From positions 1-64,000 of the forward strand of contig JAOAFT010000007.1 in assembly GCA_026416125.1 (NCBI GenBank): a DNA stretch of 64,000 nucleotides, given 5' to 3'. Origin of the DNA: Bacteroidota bacterium. GTDB lineage: Bacteria; Bacteroidota; Ignavibacteria; UBA10030. Position numbers and translations under genes: made by a program. The notes beneath the pieces were generated by a model. That model saw only the letters and a program-made list of their open reading frames with translations. It did not search any database and was not told where the DNA came from. How positions within the stretch are numbered: position 1 is the first letter of the stretch; every line of letters starts with the position of its first letter. Shown piece by piece: positions 17,501 through 28,517 of the stretch.

Positions 17501-20500
17501 TGAACCACATCGAACATGGGGTGGCATGCAAACAGTTCTTGGCACGATGTCGACGAATTTAATCGACCAGAATATTTCGTTCATCGAACTTTGGATAAAG
17601 GTTATCAAAGGTGAATCAACTGCGAAACTTTACCTTGATCTAGGGTATATTAGTGAAGATGCTCTTGCTAATGGATCATTGAATACAGAAGATGGGTTGG
17701 ATAATGTGTCGAAACTTCCTAATGGTATTTTAAATCCTACCCTTGAAGATGTTGGTCTTGATGAACTCCGCGATAGTGAAGAACGTATACGCTGGAGAGC
17801 ATTCCTCGATCACTACAAGAGTATTTTTCCTGAGTTTGAGAGTGATCCATCTGGTGATAATTGGAAGCAACCTCCTTATGCACTCACGCGTCCGTTAAGT
17901 ACTGACGTTGCTCGACAATTTCTTGGCTGTAACGGTACAGAAGGGAATTCAGGCAGTGAGTATGGAAGTCGTTACCCTGATACAGAGGATTTAAATGGCA
18001 ATAACAATCTCGATCGGTTCAATGCGTACTTTGAGTATGAAATTCCGTTGGATACAACAGCTGTTGAATTTAAGCGCTTGGTGTCAGGTGGTGGTGAGAA
18101 GGGGTGGTACTTGCTCCGCATCCCGCTCGATGAGTTTAAGCGACAAATAGGTTCTCCAAGTTTTACAAATGTTGAGGGGGTTCGCCTGTGGGTAACAGGA
18201 GCAAGCAATGAACTCCTTTTCAGAATCGCCGAGTTTAACCTTGTTGGGAATCAATGGGAGAAAAAAGTACGCGATGATCCAAACTTTGAGGTGAGTGTGG
18301 TGAATTATGAAGATAATCCCGATTACGCTCGGGCAAACCCTGTTCCTCGTCAAAGGGATCGAACGCAAGCAACTGAGGAAATATATAACAATGAACAGTC
18401 GCTGAACCTCATTGTGCGAAACCTGCGCGATGGTGAATCAAAAGAAGCAGTTAAGTACCTCTACCGAAAACTCGATATCTTTAACTACCGTACGTTAAAG
18501 ATGATGGTTCATGGAGAAGAGGGCACTAACACGATCAAAGGATATAAAGAGTTTAAGTATATCAATGCAACAAACTACGATGCTGAATTTTATTTTCGTT
18601 TTGGTGCAGATTCAACTAACTACTATGAATATCGAGCGCCACTTCGTCCAGGGTGGTCACAAAATGAAGTGATCATTCGCTTTGCTGATTTAACAGCACT
18701 GAAAGCTCTCCAGGATACTTTGAAGTATGTGTGGGGATATGTCCCGAATGGTATCGAAGGTGCAAAGTACATTATTCGTGGTACCCCGTCATTGCGAGAT
18801 GTAAAATACTTTGTCCTTGGTATTGAGAATCCTCATGGTATTGGTGATACAGTACTTAATGGTGAAGTGTGGGTGAATGAAATGCGGCTTGCCGATGTTG
18901 ATGATACACCAGGATCAGCATATCGGTTTGATACTCAATTAAAGCTTGCTGATTTTGCGTCGTTTGGGTTTACAATGAATCGTACCGACCCTTACTTCCA
19001 TGAACTTGAGAAATCGTTTGGTTCCCGGGAAGAAACGCAATCGTGGAGTTTTTCTTCATCGTTTAATTTTGAGAAGTTCTTACCTGAGAGTTGGTCAGGT
19101 ACATCATTGCCATTTTCGTATTCGCACTCGGAATCGTACAGTAAACCGCTATACTTGCCAGGAAGTGATGTTTTAGTTGAAGAAGCAGCAAAGCAACTTG
19201 GGCAAAGTGGAACACGATCGACGTCATACGCCAACGCTAATGATGTTCGTACTCGATCGCAGGTACTAAATGTAACGGAGAGTTACTCGTTCCCCAATAT
19301 TCGTCTCAACATACCAGTCGATCTCTGGATTATTAAAAAAACAATCAATCAAATTACCTTTAGTTACTCGTACTCGTCGATGTATCGTCGTTCACCAACG
19401 ACAGAGTGGGGACGGTCGTGGAACTGGAGTGCACAGATTCGGTATGGGATTCAGTTTGATCCTACCAATTACATTCGTCCCTTTCAACCATTGAACATTT
19501 GGACAGAATTGAAAATATACTATACTCCACGAAATGTTTCTGTATCAGCATCGGTAACCCGGAGCCGTTCCCAAGATAAGACGCGTGATCAAACTAATGC
19601 AAATCAGCCAACACGCGACATGACTGCTCAACGATCACTCTCATTTTCATGGCAGTACTTCGAGGGTTATGTTTTTTCCTTAGGGATGGATTATCAAGTC
19701 ACCATTTCGAGTACTCTTCGACACTTACTCCTCGATCGATACGGTCGTGAGCGTTCTTTTACGGATATTGCGAGTATGCTCATTATGAGTGATCGTTTGC
19801 TCTCGTTTGGACTTGACTATCAGTACTCGCAGTCGATTAATTTCCCAATGAAGATCACCTTGCCACGGGAGTGGGAGGTTAGTAAAATCTTTACACCGAG
19901 TATACAGTATGGTTCACGGTACCAATGGATGTACAACATTCAAGCAGGGAATTTAGGAAAGAGTGCCGGTTGGAATACGAACCCATCGTTTAATTTAGAC
20001 ATAAATCTCAGACCGATACGTGACGCCCTTTGGTCATCGTCGCCAATGAAGCAACAGACAACGCCTACAGATACAACAGGGAAGAAGCGGAGTACTCTGA
20101 CAGAACAGCTCGATGCTCTCTCACGCCTTCTCTTCAAAACAACATTTTTTGATTTTGAGTCATTTTCATTTAGTTTTAGCCAGTCGAATACAGCACAGCA
20201 CAATGGTATTTACGGTGGACCTGGTTTTGGAAATTTATTTGGTAGAGTTCCATTTGTTCACAGTGCATCAGTACAACGAGGTCCATCGATGTGGTACCAA
20301 TTAGGTCTTTCTTCAGACCCAAACGGTACAGTTATTGTAAAGACAAAGAGATCATTCCCTTTTATCACAGGCTATACAGTACCAGGATTGCGAGCGCCAA
20401 AAGGATCGCTAACAGATAACTATACGCAGAATAATACACTGACGTTGCGCACAGGACGGCCCTTGTTTGAAGGTATGCGACTCGATCTCAATTGGAAGTA

Positions 20501-21431
20501 TAGTTGGAGTTACTCGCGGAACCGAAGTGTTATGAGTGATTCCTTAGGAAGAGTTACACTATTGAGTAAAATAGTTAGCGGAGATATTGAACGCTCGTTT
20601 TTGACAGTTCCACCTGTATTTGTCTTTAAGTTCTTTGGAACCGGTATGGATAAGGTCAATGAACGATTCAAGGAGTTGAAAAATGACAGAGGTGATAGAC
20701 GGAGCGACGACAAAAAAATGTCGCAAGCGTTTGAAGAGGGTATGGAAGCATTCCCTCTCGTTTCAAAGTTATTTGGAATGATGCTTCCTCGTTTAAACTG
20801 GACATTTCGTTGGACAGGGTTAGAGCGGTTTGTACTCTTTAGGAGTTTTGCTGCCGGTGTTTCGTTAGAACATAATTATATTTCATCGTATAAAGAACGA
20901 TGGCGAATAACAACATCGAATGAACGTGTTACTGAGTCACAGAGCATAAACTATGGATTTTCGCCACTGGTGGGAGTATCAATCACGTTCAAAAAAATGG
21001 GGACTGGGAGTTTGAATGCAAATGTACGGTATAACACAAATACGGTATATGATTTGTCACCATCACAACAAAATGTTTCTGAAAATGCTCAATCGGATAT
21101 CTCAGTATCAGTAACATATACACAACGAGGATTTGAATTCCCTCTGTTTGGTATTTCGCTTTCTAATGATTTAGATGCAAGTTTTACCTATTCCTATAGT
21201 ACCACACTTCGATCGTTGTACGATTTCCGTACATATAAGAGCGGCGGAATACCACAAGATGGTATAAACCGAACAACGTTGGAACCTCGCCTTCGTTATG
21301 TGCTTAGTGCCCGTGTCACAGGATCTGTTTACTATCGCTACACGAAAACGGAACCTGCTGCAAGTGGTTCTCGAATACCCGGTACTACAACGAATGAAGG
21401 GGGATTAGATATCCACATTGCTATCCAGTGA
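14592..21431 (+). CDS. sprA: SprA, T9SS outer-membrane translocon protein
   Basis: A 2279-residue protein that matches the SprA/Sov family in length and character. A signal peptide spans residues 1-28 (LLYIFFSLFVLFTSLYSQ). The body is rich in amphipathic beta strands with alternating aromatic residues and ends in a strand-like segment with terminal Q. Known of the family: SprA forms a very large (36-strand) barrel through which T9SS cargo crosses the outer membrane, and it is needed for gliding in some Flavobacteria. ATG 14592 is chosen because it directly precedes the signal peptide; the frame is open to a TTG at 14547. Gliding itself cannot be inferred. T9SS-tailed proteins occur elsewhere in the window. 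Confidence 0.9.
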   Translation: MTSRFSPLLKTLLYIFFSLFVLFTSLYSQTHDTLSTQTGKKRSHRHARAAEARAKIFQELERTREKKEISVIDTVKPVQIDSSARLEQFLYVRRDKPYVDPQMQKTHPLFLPDPPIVKYREELDSTQWVYRLRRVVGDVDVRIPIDVPLEIYTELRFNRTKRKIWEELVQPRLSSEQKTGLAEVMGKITNIEIPVPKNPLFSIFGPNIIRLQINGGVDIHAAFRNTKSDRFTASPLGQSRSEPDFKQEVQVTVKGEIGDKLKISADWNTQRTFEYENQLRVQYTGYEDEIVQSVEAGNVSLQTGTSLIPASQALFGIKAAFQFGPLRLTTIATQKKGQVKELTASGGATAQQFTIKPHEYSRNHFFIDTVYERYYEDNFYHSPRIAHPELKIEDIEVWVMRTTMSVDPSKERKIIAYMSIDSILYYTADSLRRPPESVNINSVEGEVEVGSFIQLTPKIDFDVDYEAGILSLKTQVQPDQAIVVAYTVQGKDIGTFGSKTLRDGRYLVMKLVKPRRLDTDPKKMPTAWRLLLKNRYPVGGGGLRKENFSLTLQYELPGQSPVTSVLPQNVNLLTLFGLDRYAGEVAGHDNAFDYIPNYTVDEARGEIIFPVLKPFSSEWIQKNLAALNAEYGWGLSTTDIKRYADSLSFDLMYDTTHTGAARNEKNRYTMTGTASSSVKSRYELGFNVVEGSVQVLVDGQLATPNVDYTVDYITGTVTIKNTSYLVPGRNVQIKYEANDLFQLASKTLLGARGELDLGKNAGLGFTIMNLNQQSLSDKIRLGEEPLSNTIFGFDGGFNLELPSLTNALNYLPGIRTTEKSTLSLKGEYAHIVPNPNTRSSPLSQDGGKGVAYIDDFEGALQTIPISVAYTAWHEPSPPFYHPFLDMYPDGYTIPTIMDTRFVHDSVKMAYKARIGWFNILQSDVLVSEIWGNRKSVARGQEQVPVLNVYFNPRERGAFNYSFDLRNILQNEPHRTWGGMQTVLGTMSTNLIDQNISFIELWIKVIKGESTAKLYLDLGYISEDALANGSLNTEDGLDNVSKLPNGILNPTLEDVGLDELRDSEERIRWRAFLDHYKSIFPEFESDPSGDNWKQPPYALTRPLSTDVARQFLGCNGTEGNSGSEYGSRYPDTEDLNGNNNLDRFNAYFEYEIPLDTTAVEFKRLVSGGGEKGWYLLRIPLDEFKRQIGSPSFTNVEGVRLWVTGASNELLFRIAEFNLVGNQWEKKVRDDPNFEVSVVNYEDNPDYARANPVPRQRDRTQATEEIYNNEQSLNLIVRNLRDGESKEAVKYLYRKLDIFNYRTLKMMVHGEEGTNTIKGYKEFKYINATNYDAEFYFRFGADSTNYYEYRAPLRPGWSQNEVIIRFADLTALKALQDTLKYVWGYVPNGIEGAKYIIRGTPSLRDVKYFVLGIENPHGIGDTVLNGEVWVNEMRLADVDDTPGSAYRFDTQLKLADFASFGFTMNRTDPYFHELEKSFGSREETQSWSFSSSFNFEKFLPESWSGTSLPFSYSHSESYSKPLYLPGSDVLVEEAAKQLGQSGTRSTSYANANDVRTRSQVLNVTESYSFPNIRLNIPVDLWIIKKTINQITFSYSYSSMYRRSPTTEWGRSWNWSAQIRYGIQFDPTNYIRPFQPLNIWTELKIYYTPRNVSVSASVTRSRSQDKTRDQTNANQPTRDMTAQRSLSFSWQYFEGYVFSLGMDYQVTISSTLRHLLLDRYGRERSFTDIASMLIMSDRLLSFGLDYQYSQSINFPMKITLPREWEVSKIFTPSIQYGSRYQWMYNIQAGNLGKSAGWNTNPSFNLDINLRPIRDALWSSSPMKQQTTPTDTTGKKRSTLTEQLDALSRLLFKTTFFDFESFSFSFSQSNTAQHNGIYGGPGFGNLFGRVPFVHSASVQRGPSMWYQLGLSSDPNGTVIVKTKRSFPFITGYTVPGLRAPKGSLTDNYTQNNTLTLRTGRPLFEGMRLDLNWKYSWSYSRNRSVMSDSLGRVTLLSKIVSGDIERSFLTVPPVFVFKFFGTGMDKVNERFKELKNDRGDRRSDDKKMSQAFEEGMEAFPLVSKLFGMMLPRLNWTFRWTGLERFVLFRSFAAGVSLEHNYISSYKERWRITTSNERVTESQSINYGFSPLVGVSITFKKMGTGSLNANVRYNTNTVYDLSPSQQNVSENAQSDISVSVTYTQRGFEFPLFGISLSNDLDASFTYSYSTTLRSLYDFRTYKSGGIPQDGINRTTLEPRLRYVLSARVTGSVYYRYTKTEPAASGSRIPGTTTNEGGLDIHIAIQ

Positions 21432-21448
21432 GTTCCTTGAAAAGGAAC
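21432..21448. terminator. Hairpin between convergent sprA and thiD
   Basis: Perfect 7-bp stem GTTCCTT/AAGGAAC with a 3-nt loop, starting right after the sprA stop. There is no T-run, so termination here is only a guess. Confidence 0.35.
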
Positions 21449-21483
21449 ACTTCCACATTTTGGATACCGGAAGTAGTGACTCT

Positions 21484-24176
<2,693 letters not shown>

Positions 24177-25178
24177 TTATTGGAAATGATCGAAACCTCG
24201 TTTTGAAAGCACAACCGGCGTATCACGTTTATAGTATTGAAGTCCGAATGATTGTTCTTCAATTGTACCAATGTGGTACAGTGGGCGCTTAAAGCGTTCC
24301 ATAAATTTTTCCGCAAGAATGGTATAGTGAGAACGATCAACGGTGAGAAGTAAACAATAATCTTCTCCACCTGTAAGTGCAAGTTCGTCAGCGTTCCAAT
24401 GGTACCTTGCAGCAACATTGATGAGTTGAGGTGAAAGAGGTAATTTATCGATGTCAATCCTCGCACCACAGTTCGATTGTTCCATGATCCTCCGGATGTC
24501 GGAGTCAATGCCATCCGAAACATCCATCATTGCATGGACACACTTGTGGGTAGCAAGCCATTGACCTTCATCAAGGTGGGGCCGTGGTACGTGGTGCTTC
24601 TTGAGAAGGTACTCCACATCATCCGTAAGAGGAATGTTATTCAGTAATACGTATAATCCACCACCAGAATCACCAAGGAAGTCTGTAACACAAATCATGT
24701 CACCAAGTTGTGCAGATGAACGATACTTAAGGGTTGAAGTATGCGCAGTACCGAATACAGCAAAGTTAATGACAATCATATCAGGAGATTTTGTTGTATC
24801 ACCGCCGAGAATGAGTACACCACAGGATTCTGCGATGTGTTTGATCCCGGAATAGAAATCATCGAGCCACTCGGCTGTTACGGTATTTGGAATTGCAATT
24901 GAGATGTATGCACTGTGTGGTACACCCCCCATGGCAGCTATATCGCTGAGATTTACAGCGAGTGCCTTGTAGCCAAGTTCCTGCGGTGTAATGCGGTTTC
25001 GTAGGAAATGTATGTTCTCAACAAGCATATCGGTTGTGATGAGAAATGATCGGTTTCCTTCCTGATGAATTACTGCGCAATCGTCTCCAATGCCGACTAT
25101 TCCGGTTGGGAGTTGTTGATGTAAGAGTTTTGCGGCTCGAGCAATAAAGCCAAATTCACCTATTTCTGATAACTTCAT
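24177..25178 (-). CDS. thiL: Thiamine-monophosphate kinase
   Basis: A 333-residue AIR-synthase-fold kinase that makes thiamine diphosphate from the monophosphate. N-terminal GIGDDCAVI (metal/ATP-binding aspartates) and central DVSDGIDSDI and GGEDYCLLLT motifs are typical. ATG 25178 overlaps the thiE stop (ATGA) and has GGGAG upstream; a TTG 15 bp earlier is rejected. It supplies the TPP that the operon's own riboswitch senses. Confidence 0.95.
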   Translation of the reverse strand: MKLSEIGEFGFIARAAKLLHQQLPTGIVGIGDDCAVIHQEGNRSFLITTDMLVENIHFLRNRITPQELGYKALAVNLSDIAAMGGVPHSAYISIAIPNTVTAEWLDDFYSGIKHIAESCGVLILGGDTTKSPDMIVINFAVFGTAHTSTLKYRSSAQLGDMICVTDFLGDSGGGLYVLLNNIPLTDDVEYLLKKHHVPRPHLDEGQWLATHKCVHAMMDVSDGIDSDIRRIMEQSNCGARIDIDKLPLSPQLINVAARYHWNADELALTGGEDYCLLLTVDRSHYTILAEKFMERFKRPLYHIGTIEEQSFGLQYYKRDTPVVLSKRGFDHFQ

Positions 25179-25825
25179 GGTGTTCTCCCACAATGGATAT
25201 CGATTATTTTCCGAAGTTCGTGTGCAGCATGCCGTGGGTCAGAATTTGAACAGATAGCAGATACAACAGCAATACCATCTGCTCCAGCTTTGAGTACTGC
25301 AGCTGCATTCGATGCATTAATACCACCAATTGCAATGAGTAAGTGGCGAGAAGATGTACGAAGTCTTTGTAGCCCCTCGAGTCCCCATGATGTTTGAACA
25401 TCTGTTTTTGTTGGTGTTGGGAAGATCGGACTCACACCAAGGTAATCAACATCAAGTGTTTCTGCTTCCTGTGCTTGCTCAGGTGTCTCAACGGAGAGTC
25501 CGATAATCTTTGTTGGACCGAGGATTTTTCGTACGTCGTGGTACGGCATATCAGATTGGCCAATGTGAACACCATCGGCATCGACGGCGAGCGCAACATC
25601 GACTCTGTCGTTGATAATAAGTGGAACGTTTGTTCCTGTGAGTACAGTTTTTACTCGTCTGGCAATATCGATGAATTCTCGTGTCGATGCATCTTTCTCC
25701 CGTACTTGTATAGCAGTCACACCACCTTCAATTGCGAGTTCCACGAGGCGTTCGAGAGGTTGAACTACAGCGATCGATCGATCTGTTACAAGGTAGAGTC
25801 GAAAATCAAAAGAGGATCCTTTCAT
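25175..25825 (-). CDS. thiE: Thiamine-phosphate synthase
   Basis: A 216-residue TIM-barrel enzyme joining HMP-PP and thiazole phosphate to thiamine phosphate. Family motifs seen: IQVREKDASTREF near residues 39-51, DGVHIGQSDMP, LGVSPIFPTPTK and AIGGINASNA. It is translationally coupled on both sides (4-bp overlaps with thiM and thiL). Length is normal for the stand-alone enzyme. Confidence 0.96.
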   Translation of the reverse strand: MKGSSFDFRLYLVTDRSIAVVQPLERLVELAIEGGVTAIQVREKDASTREFIDIARRVKTVLTGTNVPLIINDRVDVALAVDADGVHIGQSDMPYHDVRKILGPTKIIGLSVETPEQAQEAETLDVDYLGVSPIFPTPTKTDVQTSWGLEGLQRLRTSSRHLLIAIGGINASNAAAVLKAGADGIAVVSAICSNSDPRHAAHELRKIIDIHCGRTP

Positions 25826-26622
25826 TGGTCAACCTTCAAATGAGATTCAACATCGGAAAGTTGGAGTTTGTACAGCGCATCGTAAAAGTGAAGTTGGAGT
25901 GTACCAGGACCACTTGATTTCGATGCTGCAAGTTCACCAGCAATACCCATGACAGCCATTGCGTGAGCTGCAGCTGCCAAAGGTGATGAATTGACAGCGG
26001 CAAATGCTCCTGTAAGTGCTGACGCAGTGCAACCGAGTCCAGTAACTTTAGGCATTAATGGGTGTCCATTGTGGATGCGGATTACACTGTCACCGTATAC
26101 AATGTGATCAACTGCCCCACTGACACTTACTGCGCAGTTGTACCGACGTGAAAGTTCACGTGCTGCATCAAGTGCTTCATCAGAGCTGTGTGTACTATCA
26201 ACCCCCTTTGTTGTACCCTCCGTATGGTAGAGTGCACGGATCTCTGAAGCATTTCCACGAATAATAGTTGGTGGTGCTTCTACAATAAGTTTGTGCGCAG
26301 TCTCTGTGCGTAACCGTGTTGCACCTGCCCCAACAGGGTCGAGGATAATTGGAATTCCTCTTCGTTTTGCAGCAGCAGCTGCTTTCACCATTGAGTCAAT
26401 CCAATGCTTGCTCAGTGTACCGATGTTAATAACGAGAGCACGGGCAATAGCAACCATTTCCTCAACTTCTTCAATGGCGTGTGCCATAACAGGTGATGCA
26501 CCGAGAGAAAGAAGAGCGTTTGCCGTTGTATTCATCACTACGTAGTTCGTAATATTGTGAACTAGTGGTGCTTCACTTCGGATTTTTTGAACATCTGTGA
26601 AAACACTATGTGCTGAAATCAT
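25822..26622 (-). CDS. thiM: Hydroxyethylthiazole kinase
   Basis: A 266-residue ribokinase-fold enzyme that phosphorylates salvaged hydroxyethylthiazole. Motifs: PLVHNITNYVVMN near the N-terminus, ILDPVGAGATRLRTE near residue 95, and the anion hole GLGCTASALTGAF near residue 195. It is the first gene of the operon, with GGAGG five bases before the ATG. No thiG, thiH, thiS or thiF lies here, so within this operon the thiazole half comes from salvage. Confidence 0.95.
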   Translation of the reverse strand: MISAHSVFTDVQKIRSEAPLVHNITNYVVMNTTANALLSLGASPVMAHAIEEVEEMVAIARALVINIGTLSKHWIDSMVKAAAAAKRRGIPIILDPVGAGATRLRTETAHKLIVEAPPTIIRGNASEIRALYHTEGTTKGVDSTHSSDEALDAARELSRRYNCAVSVSGAVDHIVYGDSVIRIHNGHPLMPKVTGLGCTASALTGAFAAVNSSPLAAAAHAMAVMGIAGELAASKSSGPGTLQLHFYDALYKLQLSDVESHLKVDQ

Positions 26623-26673
26623 AGATCCTCCGTGTATTTAGTATGATGATGAAATTGATATGACATGATTTAG

Positions 26674-26719
26674 TAAAAATAAAAAACCGTTTTCCAGCGC
26701 AGGAACTAGAAAACGGTTT
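26674..26719 (-). terminator. Terminator of the TPP riboswitch expression platform
   Basis: On the minus strand an 11-bp perfect stem (arms 26719-26709 and 26694-26684) is followed by a U-rich tract (26686-26676). It lies between the aptamer and thiM. The 5' arm contains ACCGTTTTC, which can pair with GAAACGGT at the 3' end of aptamer stem P1 with one bulged base. Aptamer and antiterminator are therefore mutually exclusive. Confidence 0.88.
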
Positions 26720-26737
26720 GAAAGATAATTGCTTCTA

Positions 26738-26843
26738 CCGTTTCCCTACGCTGGCATTACCCAGTTCAGGTTCAAGGGTATGTTCTCAGCCCACCCGGGT
26801 ACTGTTTTCTACCAGTCAACGCCGGACTGGACACCCCTAACGG
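26738..26843 (-). ncRNA. TPP riboswitch (THI element)
   Basis: The minus strand shows the aptamer consensus: the AGGGGTG segment, GGGCTGAGAACATACCC, TTGAACCTGAACTGG, TAATGCCAGCGTAGGGA, closed by a P1 stem CCGTT/AACGG (26843-26839 with 26742-26738). With TPP bound, P1 forms and the downstream terminator can fold, shutting off thiM-E-L-C-D. Confidence 0.96.
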
Positions 26844-26884
26844 TTCATTTTTCAATTTATGATCATTCCAAAGAACACAGATGC

Positions 26885-26913
26885 AATGTACTGTCTTTAG
26901 TGGAACTTGTCAA
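26885..26913 (-). promoter_or_regulatory. Promoter of the thi operon
   Basis: Minus strand TTGACA (26913-26908), 17-bp spacer, TACATT (26890-26885). The predicted start near 26878 is about 35 nt before the aptamer. Confidence 0.75.
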
Positions 26914-27542
26914 GTGGACCCTCATGAATTGTTGGATAAGGAGATTCTGAGACTATCGAAGGAAAAGTGTACTGTGTTGTATAACCTATTGCAAATGTGT
27001 ACTTTGCAGTGAGTATAGAGAAGAAAGGAGTTACTCTTGTGCTGGGGAAATTGAAGTAATAAAGAAATCACAGATTGATGATTATTAATATTTAACCCTG
27101 TTTGGGTAAGTGTATTTTTCATTACAACCGGTAACCAATGTCAACAAGTAGGTTGAGAAAATTATAATCCATAAAAAGAAATTCGATGGTCCGGTATGGG
27201 ATTTTGGTGAGATCCTCTATTTTTCTAACACCCCTTTTAATAAAATCTTCAACAAATTCGATAAGCAATACTCAACAAATGCAAAATCTCTGGAATTACT
27301 TGCATACTTTCATATACATCCTCTTCCACTGCCAATCGATGTGATAAGAGTAAAGAAGACGATCAGCGTAAGCATAAAAAGGTCCCCATTCTCTGCTGTA
27401 TGGATATATTCTGTTGGAGATGATGCTGTGCTTCTCCATGTTACAAAATAGTGGATAAAGGATTACAGCCCGAATAGTCAAACATTTTTGTAAGATGTAC
27501 TTTAGATACAAGAGACCGTCTTTGCACTTTTTCAGCACTATG
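26914..27542. other. 629-bp region without a recognisable gene
   Basis: This AT-rich stretch lies between the thi promoter and the outer-membrane protein gene. Two minus-strand frames between about 27300 and 27480 look protein-like (one contains YPYSREWGPFYAYADRLLYS, the other the hydrophobic run MLTLIVFFTLITSIG), but neither has a start codon with a ribosome site. It may be a decayed gene. I cannot assign it. Confidence 0.4.
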
Positions 27543-28343
27543 TTACCATGGTTGTTCGAGGCCGACATTGAAGATGAAAGAATAGTCTGTAGACGATGAT
27601 GTAAAGGTAATTGGAACAGCCATTCCACCAACAATATAAACATCTCCAATATCAAATGAGAATCGTATACCTGTGCAGAGAGTACGATTTGTAATTGATG
27701 TTGTACCGTGCGGCTGAATTTCATCAAAGTGTGAGCAGAGAAACTCGCATACAAAACTGCAATGGTGGTGGAGTAACCATGCTGCATTGAAGCCTACCAA
27801 CGCAGACTTGAGTGATTTTGTAATTGTACCCGTTGGGAATGATTTTTTTGCCTGTGGCAAGTAAGAGATTCCGATATTGGAATTTACCATAATTGCGTTC
27901 GAAACCCGTTTTGTAATAGGAAGTATAAACCCTAGTCCGAAAGTTCCGTGTCCGAGATCATTTTTATAATTTCCTGTTGGAAAAAAGAACGAAAAGTGTG
28001 GTGCAATCCATGCCCAGTCCTGTTCTCGACAGAGCTGGTATCGATAGTCGAGAGAAAGGTCACCTATCCCATGGACAGAGTTCTCGAGAGCATGAAAAGG
28101 AATTGTAAAGCCAAGCTGGTGAGTTTCACCAGCGAGTGGCCATTCCTGAGTGTAGATTGCAGTAAATTGGTCTGGAGATGCAATATCAAGAGTCATAGAG
28201 TGCCAAAGTGCACCATCGCTTTGATTGATTGCCTCTTCAAGTAAAAAGGAATTGTCTTCAATAGCAGGTGTCCACTCTTGGGCATGTACCCATGGAATGA
28301 GAATGATACTACAAATGAATAGAATAACTCTAACCATATTCAT
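27543..28343 (-). CDS. Outer-membrane beta-barrel protein of unknown function
   Basis: A 266-residue protein. Residues 1-21 form a signal peptide (VRVILFICSIILIPWVHAQ), followed by alternating-polarity beta strands rich in aromatics that end in LEQPW. The pattern, including HFSFFFPTGNYKNDLGHGT, resembles the MetA-pathway/transporter-like barrel family; this family call is tentative. ATG 28343 has AAAGGAA five bases upstream. The frame stays open a further 165 bp to just after feoB (see the next entry). The position downstream of feoAB suggests an iron or metal link, which is inference. Confidence 0.75.
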   Translation of the reverse strand: MNMVRVILFICSIILIPWVHAQEWTPAIEDNSFLLEEAINQSDGALWHSMTLDIASPDQFTAIYTQEWPLAGETHQLGFTIPFHALENSVHGIGDLSLDYRYQLCREQDWAWIAPHFSFFFPTGNYKNDLGHGTFGLGFILPITKRVSNAIMVNSNIGISYLPQAKKSFPTGTITKSLKSALVGFNAAWLLHHHCSFVCEFLCSHFDEIQPHGTTSITNRTLCTGIRFSFDIGDVYIVGGMAVPITFTSSSTDYSFIFNVGLEQPW

Positions 28344-28508
28344 AGTATTTCCTTTGCATGTTTTGTTGTTAGATGATTTCTTGATGATGAGTTTTGGAGT
28401 GCATGTACAGCACTGGTAGCTTGAGTTAATTTCCGAACGTATAAAACATAGTATCCCTCTCAATGCGAGGGCGACGATCATCATTGTTATGACATCAAAA
28501 ACAGTCAT
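28344..28508 (-). other. In-frame Cys-rich membrane segment next to feoB
   Basis: This 55-codon stretch starts with ATG 28508, ten bases after the feoB stop, and runs without a stop into the barrel-protein gene. It encodes one transmembrane helix (VFDVITMMIVALAL), a basic stretch and the cysteine cluster YQCCTCTPK. That is the layout of FeoB-associated Cys-rich small proteins, which sit at exactly this position in many operons, but those are separate short genes. A lost stop codon, a frameshift or a true fusion could explain it. Similarity is by layout only. Confidence 0.4.
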
Positions 28509-28517
28509 AGACTCACT

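Noticed and set aside
27296..27787. 163-codon minus-strand frame overlapping the 3' end of the barrel protein gene
   Set aside because: It starts inside a supported gene in another frame without a ribosome site. Only the part beyond 27543 might be a relic, noted as a finding.
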